Positions 8,622 through 17,461 of a stretch of 64,000 nucleotides of DNA are shown here, in pieces. How positions within the stretch are numbered: the first letter of the stretch is position 1; each line of letters begins with the position of its first letter. Made by a program: the position numbers and the translations under genes. Below the pieces are notes generated by a model. It had not been told where the DNA came from and made no database searches. It saw only the letters and a list, made by a program, of their open reading frames with translations. Source of the DNA: Gracilibacillus massiliensis (GTDB taxonomy: Bacteria; Bacillota; Bacilli; Bacillales; Amphibacillaceae); the NCBI RefSeq assembly GCF_001458115.1, contig NZ_CZRP01000011.1:1-64000 (forward strand). Direction: 5' to 3'.

Positions 8622-9017
8622 ATGAGGTATTCAAACGCGACGAACTACGCCCTGCATACAATGGTCCATTTAATGTTACAGCCTGAGAGAAGTTCGGTGG
8701 GAGTACAGGAATTAGCACAAATGCAAGATCTCTCCCCGACATATCTTTCTAAAATACTAACCAAACTTACGAAGGCTGGTTTAATCGAGTCGACACCTGG
8801 AGCGAAGGGAGGCTATAAGATCTCCAGAACAAAGCATAACATATCTTTCTTGGATGTGATCTATGCAGTTGAGGGAGAAACAAATTTTTTCGAATGCTCT
8901 ATTCATCATGAAGGATGTTTGATTGAGAACGTCATGACTCAGGCCGAGGAAAATATGAAAAGCGAACTAAAATCAAAGCTGTTGATCGATATTGCTAAAA
9001 AGGCTGAATCTAAGTAA
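8622..9017 (+). CDS. Rrf2 family transcriptional regulator
   Basis: 131 residues. The N-terminal winged helix shows the Rrf2 pattern: MRYSNATNYALHTMVHL, then the helix-turn-helix around LSPTYLSKILTKLTKAGLI and the wing PGAKGGYKISR. Two Cys (92 and 99) stand where iron-sulfur members have three; the third is missing, so a redox thiol switch is likelier than a cluster. It probably represses its own operon through the inverted repeat at 8575. Next come a flavin disulfide reductase and a methyltransferase. Confidence 0.88.
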   Translation: MRYSNATNYALHTMVHLMLQPERSSVGVQELAQMQDLSPTYLSKILTKLTKAGLIESTPGAKGGYKISRTKHNISFLDVIYAVEGETNFFECSIHHEGCLIENVMTQAEENMKSELKSKLLIDIAKKAESK

Positions 9018-9042
9018 AAATTTTAAAAAAGGAGTGGATCAG

Positions 9043-9945
9043 ATGGTATTTGATTGCGCTGTGATTGGTGGAGGACCGGCTGGACTGAATGCTGCTTTAG
9101 TACTTGGAAGGTCAAGACGTAAAACAATTCTGTTTGATGACAATAAGCCGAGAAATGCTGTGACTTCCGAGTCTCATGGATTTATCACAAGAGACGGTAT
9201 CGATCCACAGGAATTTAAAAGGATTGCAGAAGAGGAATTAAGCAGGTATCCGGATGTTTCGATCGAAAAGCTAAGGGTGCATCGTATAAATAAAGAAAAT
9301 AACTTATTCCAGGTAGAGACAGAAAATGGAGAAGTATACAGCGCAAAAAAAATCATACTGGCAACAGGCTTTAAGGAAGAGCTTCCTGATATACCGCGGG
9401 TCAATGAATTTTATGGGAAGAGCCTGTTCAGTTGTCCGTTCTGTGATGGATGGGAATTAAGAGATCGTCCGTTGGCAGTGATTGCAGATGATCAAAAGGC
9501 CTTTCATATGGCGAAAATGGTTTCCAATTGGACGAACGATGTAATTGTTTTTACTAACGGCAGTAGAGTACTTTCATTAGATGAGAAAGAATTGCTGCAA
9601 AGAAATGGCATCGGGATTAATGAAAAGCAGATCACCACTTTTATTGGCGAAAAGGGCATGCTTGAAAAAATCCAGTTAGACGATCAATCAACAGTACTGC
9701 GTGAAGGAGGATTTATCGCAACTGAATGGAAACAGGCAGCTTCCTTTGATTCTTCACTCGAATATACATTAAATGAACAGGGTGGAATTGTAACAGATGA
9801 CTGGCAACGTACGAACACAGAAGGCGTGTTTGCTTGTGGAGACACAAAAATTGCAGGTCCTTCTCAATTAATTATTGCGGCAGGAGAAGGCTCGATTGCT
9901 GCCATGGCTGTGAACGCAGCACTGATAGAAGAAAAATTTAATTAG
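9043..9945 (+). CDS. FAD/NAD(P) disulfide reductase, thioredoxin-reductase-like
   Basis: 300 residues. The FAD-binding GGGPAG is at 9-14, the redox pair Cys131-Pro-Phe-Cys134 sits in SCPFCDGWE, and a C-terminal FAD motif GVFACGDT follows. The CPFC motif and short length fit the GliT/HlmI-like dithiol oxidase branch rather than classical TrxB (CATC), so the substrate may be a small dithiol. The start is ATG 9043 with AAAGGAGTGG; the frame is open further up within the rrf2 end. The redox setting fits its Rrf2 neighbour. Confidence 0.85.
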   Translation: MVFDCAVIGGGPAGLNAALVLGRSRRKTILFDDNKPRNAVTSESHGFITRDGIDPQEFKRIAEEELSRYPDVSIEKLRVHRINKENNLFQVETENGEVYSAKKIILATGFKEELPDIPRVNEFYGKSLFSCPFCDGWELRDRPLAVIADDQKAFHMAKMVSNWTNDVIVFTNGSRVLSLDEKELLQRNGIGINEKQITTFIGEKGMLEKIQLDDQSTVLREGGFIATEWKQAASFDSSLEYTLNEQGGIVTDDWQRTNTEGVFACGDTKIAGPSQLIIAAGEGSIAAMAVNAALIEEKFN

Positions 9946-9981
9946 GTGAAACAAACAGTTGTTTAAAAAAGGAGGATCTAT

Positions 9982-10551
9982 ATGCATCATCATGGCAAGC
10001 ATAGAAAAAACAAGGTATCGTACTTGGAAAGTCCTGAACGAAGAAAAGAATTTTCACCAGAACAACTACTGAATAGGATTCCTTTAAAAGAATCGGATAC
10101 CATATTGGACTTTGGTGCTGGAACTGGTTATTTTTCCATCCCTGCAGCGAAAAAGATCAAGGGAAATCTATACGCACTTGATATAGATGTTAGCATGTTG
10201 AAAATAATCAAAGAGAAAGCCTTGAAGCATCAGCTTACAAATATTGTTTCAGTAGAGGGGAGTATCGAGGCACTTCCTTTGCCTAAAAACTCTATCGATA
10301 TAATCATAGCATCTCTTGTGCTGCATGAAATTCAGCCATTGAACCCGTTGTTACAGCAAATGAAAAATCTATTAAAAGAAGAGGGCTATCTAATCTGTCT
10401 GGAACTTGAACCAAAAGGAAATTCTGAGAAAGCACCGAGAATTACTTTGGAAGGAATGGAGCGGGAGTTGAAAGATGCTGGATTAAAAGTAACAGAGAAA
10501 TTTTTCCCAGCAGAATCTTTTTACATGCTTGTTGCGCAGAAGAGTGATTAA
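9982..10551 (+). CDS. Class I SAM-dependent methyltransferase
   Basis: 189 residues. Motif I is DFGAGTGY (43-50), followed by the acidic motif II ALDID and a motif IV region IIIASLVLHEI, the UbiE/Methyltransf_11 pattern. The His/Lys-rich N-terminus (HHHGKHRKNK) is unusual. It follows the flavin reductase by 36 bp with AAAGGAGG, so it is the third gene of the Rrf2 operon. The substrate cannot be read from sequence; pairing with a dithiol oxidoreductase suggests thiol or metalloid chemistry, by inference only. Confidence 0.8.
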   Translation: MHHHGKHRKNKVSYLESPERRKEFSPEQLLNRIPLKESDTILDFGAGTGYFSIPAAKKIKGNLYALDIDVSMLKIIKEKALKHQLTNIVSVEGSIEALPLPKNSIDIIIASLVLHEIQPLNPLLQQMKNLLKEEGYLICLELEPKGNSEKAPRITLEGMERELKDAGLKVTEKFFPAESFYMLVAQKSD

Positions 10552-10631
10552 CTTTTTGTTTAATTACAGACATTAAATATCTACTTTGTAGATGATTGCT
10601 TTAGAGTAAATTAATTTTTATAAAAGTGGAC

Positions 10632-10669
10632 AAAAAAGCGTTCCCTACAGCTGTGGGGAACGCTTTTTT
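10632..10669. terminator. Bidirectional terminator
   Basis: Stem AAAAAAGCGTTCCC / GGGAACGCTTTTTT, strong on both strands, between the convergent methyltransferase and transporter genes. Confidence 0.9.
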
Positions 10670-10714
10670 GTGATTATGGTATTTTTGCTTGTCATCTGTT
10701 TGTGTAGAGACATT

Positions 10715-11662
10715 TCAAAAGAAAATTAAAACAAATGCAATCGTGAAAATAGATAGAACCGTTGTGACCAAAATATAGAGTGGTACTTGTTTTGTCATCG
10801 TTTTATATTTATCAGCAAATACATACACTAATGCCCCAGTTGGTACTGCAGATAGTAAAATGACAGATTTCGCCCACATAGCATTTTCCGGTTGAAAAAT
10901 AAAATAGATATAAAATATAGCTAACAAGGGCAAGACAATTAATTTTAACCCTACTAATGTCATCAATTCTGCCATTTGAAAGTTTTTGTTTTTTAATACT
11001 TGTCGTTCACCAGATAAACCCAATCCTAGTGCGAACAGAGCGGTTGGTCCTGCTGCAGGACTAAGAATTTCAGTAAACACATAGACGGATTCAGGGACAG
11101 GAATACTAGTTAGTGCTACCAATACCCCAAGTATTAAGGACGCATTAATCGGGTTAATAAAGATAGATTTTATGATCAACAGGAATAAATTAGTTGGATT
11201 GTCTTTTCTTGATTTTTCCAATTCGAAGGTTATGATAACAAAAGAAATAATAAGTACGTCATAAACAAAATTGATAATAGCTGCTGGAATTGCGGCTGCT
11301 TGTCCAAAAGCTGTAATTAATAAAGGAATACCGAGAAAGCCTGTGTTGCCATAGGTAGTGATCATCCCATACAAACTAAGGTCTGGGAATTTTTTTCTGA
11401 AGACAAAACGGAAAATCAACATTGAAAATACAAACATCGTTGTGATGATACTGACATTTAGGAAAATAAAATTCCAATCTAATAATTGCTCAACAGGTGC
11501 TGTCGATATCGATAAAAAAAGCAAAGCAGGCAGCGCAAAGTAATAAACAAAATTGTTTAAAGAAGATGTACTATTGAATGAAATTAAAGAGAACCTTCCT
11601 GCCAAAAAACCACACAATATTATAGCAAATAACGGAATAACTACTTGCAACAACTCAGCCAT
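10715..11662 (-). CDS. AEC family (auxin efflux carrier-type) transporter
   Basis: 315 residues with about ten transmembrane helices in two halves, the length and pattern of the AEC permease family (PF03547). It begins with PLFAIILCGFLAGR and has the conserved NFVYYFALPALLF and a second-half Gly/Pro-rich segment (LSAVPTGALVYVFA). Bacterial members export or take up organic acids such as malate; the substrate here is unknown. The ATG at 11662 follows AAAGGAGGT; a TTG one codon earlier is also possible. Confidence 0.85.
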   Translation of the reverse strand: MAELLQVVIPLFAIILCGFLAGRFSLISFNSTSSLNNFVYYFALPALLFLSISTAPVEQLLDWNFIFLNVSIITTMFVFSMLIFRFVFRKKFPDLSLYGMITTYGNTGFLGIPLLITAFGQAAAIPAAIINFVYDVLIISFVIITFELEKSRKDNPTNLFLLIIKSIFINPINASLILGVLVALTSIPVPESVYVFTEILSPAAGPTALFALGLGLSGERQVLKNKNFQMAELMTLVGLKLIVLPLLAIFYIYFIFQPENAMWAKSVILLSAVPTGALVYVFADKYKTMTKQVPLYILVTTVLSIFTIAFVLIFF

Positions 11663-11971
11663 CAAGCAAACCTCCTTTTGAAATAGGGTTCATCTATTTG
11701 GGTGCGATATTATGTAAATTGATAGGCATGCTATTTGAACAAATACTAGAACAATCATACGCTATTACTTTATTTCAATCAATTGTATAATCTAGTAACG
11801 GATTGTCTCGTAATATTTTGAAGTGATTTTTAGACACAGCATTATTAATAAGACAAAAAGATGGTGCACTAAGCTGTTTGTGACTGCTTGGAAAGAGATG
11901 ACACAGTTTTTGCTTTATAAAATGAAACACTTACCCCAGTAAATATTTCCCTTTTTTATGGGAGAATGTGT
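11663..11971. other. Intergenic region
   Basis: About 310 bp between divergent genes, AT-rich. It holds the AEC ribosome site at its left edge. I see no convincing RNA or repeat. Confidence 0.4.
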
Positions 11972-12094
11972 ATGATGGTATTAAGGATAATGCAACCACT
12001 GTTTGTCTTTTTCGTAGTGATACTAACGAAAAACGTATTAAATATTACTGGAAAAAGACAAGGTGATAGCAATAAAATGTGGAGGATAAAATGA
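11972..12094 (+). CDS. Small hydrophobic ORF coupled to the DUF1648 gene
   Basis: 40 codons with a hydrophobic core (LFVFFVVILT) and a basic tail. GGGAGA stands before the ATG, and its TGA overlaps the ATG of the next gene (ATGA), a common sign of coupled translation. The protein itself is not recognised, so it may be a leader ORF. Confidence 0.35.
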   Translation: MMVLRIMQPLFVFFVVILTKNVLNITGKRQGDSNKMWRIK

Positions 12095-12561
12095 AAAATA
12101 AGCCTTTTAAATTAACACTAATAATAATCTCAACTGCTATTTTCTTATATCATGCTTTCCATTTACTTTATCTTTGGTCAGATATTCCAAATCAAATAGC
12201 TATTCATTTTAGTAGGGGAAAACCTGATAATTGGGGCTCGAAATTTATTTTATTTATGATGCCCGCTGTAAGTGTTTTTATTTGGTATCTTATGGGGGTA
12301 TTAGTCAAAAATCCAGAGAAGTTAAACTATATCAATCTCACAGAAGAAAACAAAGAAATACAATATTCTAAAGCTGAAAAAGCGACTTTACTAATTCAAT
12401 ACCTTGGCTCTATAACCTTGATATTTGCTAATGAAGCACTTCTAAGAAATTCAGTTGAAATGGATTCAATTTTGCCTTTTTCAATTGCAATTGTCCTTTT
12501 AGCTATTTGTTTTATTGCACCACTCTATTTATTGTTTTGGGCGGCATCCTTGAAATATTAG
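12091..12561 (+). CDS. DUF1648 domain membrane protein
   Basis: 156 residues with four transmembrane helices. The loop after helix 1 has the DUF1648 pattern LWSDIPNQIAIHF followed by GKPDNWGSK, as in the N-terminal part of SdpI-like proteins. Many such proteins sit near immunity or stress genes, but no function is assigned. TGGAGG precedes ATG 12091; the frame also opens at a GTG four codons upstream that overlaps this site. Confidence 0.75.
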   Translation: MKNKPFKLTLIIISTAIFLYHAFHLLYLWSDIPNQIAIHFSRGKPDNWGSKFILFMMPAVSVFIWYLMGVLVKNPEKLNYINLTEENKEIQYSKAEKATLLIQYLGSITLIFANEALLRNSVEMDSILPFSIAIVLLAICFIAPLYLLFWAASLKY

Positions 12562-12680
12562 TTAAGAATATTTGTGTTATTTTTCTTTTTCAACAAACGG
12601 TGTTTACTTTAACAATAGATATAAAAATACGCTTATTCGAAACTGAAACCTTAGATTTTGCTTAATAGGTGGTGTCTTTA

Positions 12681-12857
12681 GTGGCAATAATTTTTTCGAT
12701 ATTTGTAATACTGGTAGTAAGTTTTGGAATTCATAAAATGCTTTCTGGTAAGGGAACACCTGATAATCGTTATACACCATATGACCATATTACTGGTCAA
12801 AGCAGTACAAAGTTCCACGAGGATAAGTCATCCTTTGAAGAACAAGAAGACGATTAG
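12681..12857 (+). CDS. Small single-pass membrane protein (DUF3951-like)
   Basis: 58 residues: one N-terminal membrane helix, then an acidic cytosolic tail with NRYTPYDHITGQ. That tail resembles the small Bacillus family DUF3951 as I remember it. I use the GTG at 12681 because AGGTGG lies 8 bp upstream; a GTG at 12669 overlaps that site. Confidence 0.55.
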   Translation: MAIIFSIFVILVVSFGIHKMLSGKGTPDNRYTPYDHITGQSSTKFHEDKSSFEEQEDD

Positions 12858-13008
12858 TGTATCGGCAATTTAGTATTTTAACTAACGAATGCTTATCTGC
12901 AACAAGGGATACAGCCTTTACTTCGTTAAAGCAATAGAATAGTGAAACTAGGATTAAAAATAAGTATAGTGAGATAATGCAAATACACTTAGTATTGGGG
13001 GAATTTAT

Positions 13009-13131
13009 ATGTGGATTTTCACACTATTAATTGTGGTAGGTGTGGGGACAATTTGTGGATTTTTGAAAGAACAATCCAAACAAAATAAAAGAATTATTGA
13101 ATTACTTGAAGAGATAAAACGATTCAAATAA
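13009..13131 (+). CDS. Small membrane protein (40 aa)
   Basis: An ATG preceded by GGGGGAA opens 40 codons: a single N-terminal helix (WIFTLLIVVGVGTICGF) and an amphipathic, charged tail (KQNKRIIELLEEIKRFK). It is too short for most gene finders, but the ribosome site, helix and charged tail argue for a real gene. Function unknown. Confidence 0.6.
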   Translation: MWIFTLLIVVGVGTICGFLKEQSKQNKRIIELLEEIKRFK

Positions 13132-13323
13132 TACTATTCAATAAATGGGTTGCGATAGTGTAAAAGGAGTTGTCCTATTGATGTAATAGAGTTAAGTGGA
13201 TTTATAGAAATTCTCTTTTATTAACGGGCAGATTAGTGGAAGAGTGTTATTGTATTATGTTCCGCAATCGGTACATTTTGTTGAGGAAAAAATTAGAAAG
13301 AAAATATGAAGGTGGGATGAAAT

Positions 13324-13641
13324 ATGTTCGATGCTGGTTGGCTTAATATCGGCAGTTTGGTACTTGGATTAGTAGCTTGGATAATTCCTATTATAAATCT
13401 TGCGTTAGGTAGAAAACAGATGAGTAAGAAATGGATTGCTCTTACCATTATCAGTTTCAGCGCTTGCGCTATCGCAATATGTTTACAAATTTTTTATAAC
13501 CTTTATTTGGTAACCATTGAAGATTGGTCTGCTCTGTCGGAAATGCACGGTGTAGCTGTTGCTTCAACGGTACTTGTCATTATTACAATTTTATTAAATG
13601 CATCTACGTTGTTTTTATATCGAGATAATGGTGCATTGTAA
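13324..13641 (+). CDS. Three-helix membrane protein, unknown function
   Basis: 105 residues with hydrophobic segments at about 8-28, 38-60 and 75-98. Site AAGGTGGG precedes the ATG. The first helix and loop (GSLVLGLVAWIIPIINL, then GRK) look like a small Bacillus family of unknown role. It lies in a run of small membrane-protein genes. Confidence 0.65.
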   Translation: MFDAGWLNIGSLVLGLVAWIIPIINLALGRKQMSKKWIALTIISFSACAIAICLQIFYNLYLVTIEDWSALSEMHGVAVASTVLVIITILLNASTLFLYRDNGAL

Positions 13642-13785
13642 AACTATCAGGTGCTTTACTTTAATAAGGCGAATGAAATCTTTTTTTACTAAAAAAGCAA
13701 GTTAGTTTGAATTGTGGAAGTGTAGACATTATGGAAGCAACAGATTATATGCCTATAGTATTAAGTTATTAAAGGGGGGTTTTAT

Positions 13786-13887
13786 ATGAAAACCAAACCT
13801 ATGAATTTTATCACAATGGTTTTAGGGGTTGTTTTAGGAATAGCTATATATGAGGGAATAAAGGTTCTAATCCAAAATTTATTTTAA
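13786..13887 (+). CDS. Small membrane protein (33 aa)
   Basis: ATG after the strong site AAAGGGGGG. 33 residues, almost all one membrane helix (FITMVLGVVLGIAIYEGIKV). A terminator follows 28 bp downstream, which supports a real transcript. Function unknown. Confidence 0.55.
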   Translation: MKTKPMNFITMVLGVVLGIAIYEGIKVLIQNLF

Positions 13888-13914
13888 TTGTGAAACAGTG
13901 TACTTAGACAAACG

Positions 13915-13949
13915 AGCGCTTTTCTACAAGAAGGATAAGCGCTTTTTTT
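13915..13949 (+). terminator. Rho-independent terminator
   Basis: Stem AGCGCTT / AAGCGCT with a 15-nt loop and a run of T, after the 33-residue ORF. Confidence 0.85.
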
Positions 13950-14011
13950 GTTGAAGTTATTGTACTAACGGTCAGGTGTTTTACAACATGAGATTTTAAA
14001 TGGAGGTGTAT

Positions 14012-14101
14012 TTGGATAGATTTTTATTTATTTTCGGAATAAAAGTTTTTGTATTTTGTCTCTTTGTTATTTATCTTCATCGTATAAAATCTGGACAATG
14101 A
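14012..14101 (+). CDS. Possible small membrane protein (29 aa)
   Basis: TTG start after TGGAGG. 29 residues with one hydrophobic helix (FLFIFGIKVFVFCLFVIYL) and a basic end. The ribosome site and resemblance to nearby mini-ORFs support it; its small size makes the call weak. Confidence 0.35.
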   Translation: MDRFLFIFGIKVFVFCLFVIYLHRIKSGQ

Positions 14102-14538
14102 TTAACGAATGTCTTGGGGGGCGACAAATTCCAATAAAGTATGTCATTTATTTTTGCGGAAACTGTTTCATTTTAAATGGCGGTCACACTGTTTTAAGAG
14201 TAGCACTAACACTATTTACTAATAGTCAGGAAAAGTTCTCTGTTTTCGCACTCCGTCAACTCCCTCTTCAAGCACCTGGAATAATAATTTATTTCAAATC
14301 AAAGATATTTCAGCGAAAATAAAATTGAAGCATAATTAGTGAAATAATTCTACTAAAGTAATACACTATTGAAAGCGGTATAAATGATTCTTCTAATTCA
14401 AGTGAAATAAGGTGTGGTAATTTTCTGTCTTTAATAGTGGTATAAAAGTCCTCATTAACTTAAGAATATCATTTTTTCTGCCTATTCGTTTTTATAGCAA
14501 AATACACAACAGACTTTTCTAGAAAGGTGACAGTAATT
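14102..14538. other. Intergenic region
   Basis: About 430 bp, AT-rich, before the drug-transporter gene. An open frame across 14056-14322 has no ribosome site or protein-like composition and is not called. GAAAGGTG at 14523 serves the next gene. Confidence 0.4.
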
Positions 14539-15750
14539 TTGAATACACTATCCAAGACTAAACGTTTACAAGTTGCTTTATTATTGGGGTCACTGGCACT
14601 TTTAGGCCCTTTTACAATCGATACATATTTGCCTTCCTTCCCGACAATTGTTGATGAATTCAATACAAATGCTTCTTTAGTACAAATTAGTTTAACCACT
14701 TGCTTGTTAGGGTTAGGTTTGGGGCAATTAGTTATAGGACCGATGAGTGATGTGCAAGGACGGCGTAAGCCCCTGCTAACATTTCTGTTTATGTATTTAT
14801 TATCTTCTATAATATGTGCTTTTGCTCCTAATATTTACGTATTAATTGTCGCTCGTTTTATGCAAGGCTTTTCAGCTGCTGGTGGTCTTGTTATATCAAG
14901 GGCGATTGTTCGTGACTTATACAGTGGAAGGGAACTTACGAAATTTTTTGCATTATTAATGCTAGTAGGAAATCTTGGTCCTATCATTGCGCCGGTCATA
15001 GGTGCTGGAATTCTCACCTTTGCTAACTGGCAAGTGATTTTTATAGTGTTGGCTTGCATTGGTCTCACTTTAACTGTCGTCGTATCGTTTAAATTGGAGG
15101 AAACATTACCAACTGAAAAACGTATACCGAGCAACTTTAAACAAGTTGTTAGCAATTTTGGCTCATTATTAAAGGATCGGGAATTTTCGGGTTATGCATT
15201 CACACAAGGTTTTACCATTGCCGGAATTTTCGCTTATGTATCGGGTATTTCTTTTGTTTATCAAAATATTTATGGTGTATCACCACAAGTATTTAGTTTA
15301 TTGTTTGGAGTTAATGGTTTTGGTTTAATGATGGGAACCCAGATTGTTGGTCGATTTTCGGGAGCACTTTCTGAAAAAACATTTTTGAAGATCGGTTTAC
15401 TGCTTTCTAATTCTTCAGCTATTGTACTGTTAATAGCATTGCTGTTAGATGCACCATTAATTGCCGTTGCTATTCCGATTTTCTTTTTAGTTACATCTAT
15501 TAGTATTATTGCAACCTCGGCTTTTTCTCTGGCTATGGAAACGAAGGGACATATTGCTGGAAGTGCATCTGCCTTATTAGGTGTACTGCCATTTTTACTT
15601 GGTTCATTTACGGCTCCACTTGTAGGAATAGCAGGCGAACATACAGCTATTCCAATGGGAATTATTATCTTCTCAGCAAGTTTTTTGGCCTTTTTATCTT
15701 ATTATCTATTAGCTAGGAATGCTAAACAAGTAGATGATAGTAGTAATTAG
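14539..15750 (+). CDS. Bcr/CflA-type multidrug efflux MFS transporter
   Basis: 403 residues, twelve transmembrane helices. The opening (LLGPFTIDTYLPSFP) is the typical first helix of the Bcr/CflA drug-proton antiporters, and the loop 2-3 motif is GPMSDVQGRRKPL. Helix 5 carries the antiporter motif as GNLGPIIAPVIG. Members export bicyclomycin, sulfonamides or chloramphenicol; the substrate here is unknown. I use the TTG at 14539, 9 bp after AGAAAGGTG; a GTG at 14527 overlaps that site. A strong terminator follows. Confidence 0.88.
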   Translation: MNTLSKTKRLQVALLLGSLALLGPFTIDTYLPSFPTIVDEFNTNASLVQISLTTCLLGLGLGQLVIGPMSDVQGRRKPLLTFLFMYLLSSIICAFAPNIYVLIVARFMQGFSAAGGLVISRAIVRDLYSGRELTKFFALLMLVGNLGPIIAPVIGAGILTFANWQVIFIVLACIGLTLTVVVSFKLEETLPTEKRIPSNFKQVVSNFGSLLKDREFSGYAFTQGFTIAGIFAYVSGISFVYQNIYGVSPQVFSLLFGVNGFGLMMGTQIVGRFSGALSEKTFLKIGLLLSNSSAIVLLIALLLDAPLIAVAIPIFFLVTSISIIATSAFSLAMETKGHIAGSASALLGVLPFLLGSFTAPLVGIAGEHTAIPMGIIIFSASFLAFLSYYLLARNAKQVDDSSN

Positions 15751-15779
15751 TAGTTTTAAAATATATGAATCTATAAAAG

Positions 15780-15824
15780 AAAACACCTTGCAAATCGATT
15801 AATTAATGATTTGCAAGGTGTTTG
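15780..15824. terminator. Bidirectional terminator
   Basis: Perfect 16-base stem AAACACCTTGCAAATC / GATTTGCAAGGTGTTT. It separates the convergent transporter and dehydrogenase genes. Confidence 0.9.
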
Positions 15825-15883
15825 TTTGTACATGTTTAAAGTGTAATCGCAATCCTTGGCACTCGCTAAATGACGAATGCCTC

Positions 15884-16660
15884 TTAAATACTTGTGAAAC
15901 CACCGTCTATAACGAAATCAGATCCTGTAGTAAAACTGCTCGTATCACCAGCAAGATATACGCAAATCGATTGCAATTCTTCTGGTTTTCCTATTCGTTT
16001 AGTTGGCGTCATTTCACTCCATTGCTCAATCAATGGCTGCAGATCCGGAGAATTTAACGTTAATTCAGTCCCCATGTATCCAGGGCTGATTGAGTTTACC
16101 CGTACATTTCGTGTTGCCCATTCGACAGCGAGAGATTTGGTTAATTGAATCACACCAGCCTTGGATGCATTGTAAGAGCATTGCGGCTGAGGTTGGTTAA
16201 CAATATGTGCTGACATCGAGGCCGTGTTTATAATCGATCCGTAACCTTGTTTGAGCATTACTTTTCCAGCTGCTTGAGCTGTTAGAAATACACCTGAAAG
16301 ATTGATATCAAGTACCTTTTTCCATTGTTCGAAAGTCATCTCTTCGGCAGGAGCATTAATGCAAATCCCCGCATTACAAAAAGCTGCATCTAACTTACCA
16401 AACGTGTTCAAAAATGTATCTATCATACGATTGACATCTTCTGGGTTGGTAACATCTGCTTTAATCGCAATCGCTTGTACATTATTATTTTTAGCGATTT
16501 CTTCTGCGGTTTTTTGAGCTTCTTCGATGTCTAAGTCCACAATTGCCAAGTCAGCGCCTGCTTCAGCAAGTGCAATTGAAACACTTTTTCCAATACCGCG
16601 AGCACCACCAGTTACAAATATCTTTTTGCCATCAAGTCGCATTTTTTCTATAATTCCCAT
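15884..16660 (-). CDS. SDR family dehydrogenase
   Basis: 258 residues, classical short-chain dehydrogenase. Cofactor motif TGGARGIG (17-24), NAG (96-98), and catalytic Asn120, Ser148, Tyr163 and Lys167 (YNASK). Asp42 and Asp44 at the end of beta-2 (VDLD) suggest preference for NAD(H). The overall pattern (INAPAEEMTFEQW, then SISPGYMGTELT) resembles sugar-alcohol dehydrogenases such as arabinitol or sorbitol enzymes, but the substrate is not certain. Site GAGGGG precedes the ATG. Confidence 0.88.
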   Translation of the reverse strand: MGIIEKMRLDGKKIFVTGGARGIGKSVSIALAEAGADLAIVDLDIEEAQKTAEEIAKNNNVQAIAIKADVTNPEDVNRMIDTFLNTFGKLDAAFCNAGICINAPAEEMTFEQWKKVLDINLSGVFLTAQAAGKVMLKQGYGSIINTASMSAHIVNQPQPQCSYNASKAGVIQLTKSLAVEWATRNVRVNSISPGYMGTELTLNSPDLQPLIEQWSEMTPTKRIGKPEELQSICVYLAGDTSSFTTGSDFVIDGGFTSI

Positions 16661-16906
16661 GCTGTTCCCCTCGCTTTTAATTAGTTATTTTCTCAAACAG
16701 TATTTTAAATCTACTTACATAGTATAGCGTAGTACAAAAAGCGTCAACTAAGTGAAGTAACCGTAATCATTTTATCTGGTGTTGGTTTTTAGTATTCTCA
16801 GGTCTTCTTATTAATTGGAATAGTAATTGGGAATTTATGTTATAATTTTGTTGAGTAACAAAAAGCAAGCAAAAAATCAGTTAATTATGTAAGGAGAGAT
16901 ACAGTA

Positions 16907-17089
16907 ATGAAATATTTAACAGGTTTATATATTGTCATGACAATAATGGTATTTGTCAATTTAATGAGCGAATTTATTTTTAATGGTGATTATTCAGCGA
17001 TTGCAAGTTGGTTCATAGTCATGTTGTATCTAGCTGGAACTATATTATATGCTGTAGCGAAAGCTCATTTAACACGGCACCATGATTAA
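16907..17089 (+). CDS. Small two-helix membrane protein
   Basis: 60 residues with two membrane helices (about 5-25 and 33-52) and a basic, His-rich end. AAGGAGAG lies before the ATG. Family not recognised. Confidence 0.6.
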   Translation: MKYLTGLYIVMTIMVFVNLMSEFIFNGDYSAIASWFIVMLYLAGTILYAVAKAHLTRHHD

Positions 17090-17118
17090 TTAACTGTAGA
17101 GAAGAATGGACATGCTAA

Positions 17119-17144
17119 AAAAGCAGCTAAGAAAGCTGCTTTGA
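17119..17144. terminator. Probable terminator between convergent genes
   Basis: Stem AAGCAGCT / AGCTGCTT with a 5-nt loop, flanked by A-runs on the left, so it would suit the minus-strand gene best. Confidence 0.5.
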
Positions 17145-17150
17145 AATGAC

Positions 17151-17318
17151 TTATCTTTTTAAATCAGGATTTTCCCTTTTTGCTTCTTTTACTTTTGGCT
17201 TTCGATAGCCACCAGCAATATCTGCTTTCTTAAATTCTTTAGCATAAATAACCTCTTGCGCTGCTGATGGTTCTTCACCATTTCCTCCTATAGGTTGATA
17301 CTGTGCTCTTTTAGACAT
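17151..17318 (-). CDS. YfhE-like small protein
   Basis: 55 residues, start ATG after AAAGGATG. The core AQEVIYAKEFKKADIAGGYR resembles the short Bacillus YfhE family (QEVxYxxEFKxADxAGGY). A basic, charged, probably unstructured protein; YfhE-type genes lie near spore or stress genes in Bacillus, but the role is unknown. It is not visible as a long ORF. Confidence 0.6.
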   Translation of the reverse strand: MSKRAQYQPIGGNGEEPSAAQEVIYAKEFKKADIAGGYRKPKVKEAKRENPDLKR

Positions 17319-17461
17319 AGTGTTCATCCTTTCAATTGGAATTGGTTATATATTTGTTTTACCCTGTATTTTTAATTAATAAACAATGAATCTGGTCACG
17401 GAAATTGAAAACAAAAAAACTAGACAAACTGTTATTCATAAGTTGGATGTCAACTAAATAT

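Noticed and set aside
14056-14322. 88-codon plus-strand ORF
   Set aside because: No ribosome site, composition unlike a protein, and it overlaps the end of a better-supported mini-ORF.
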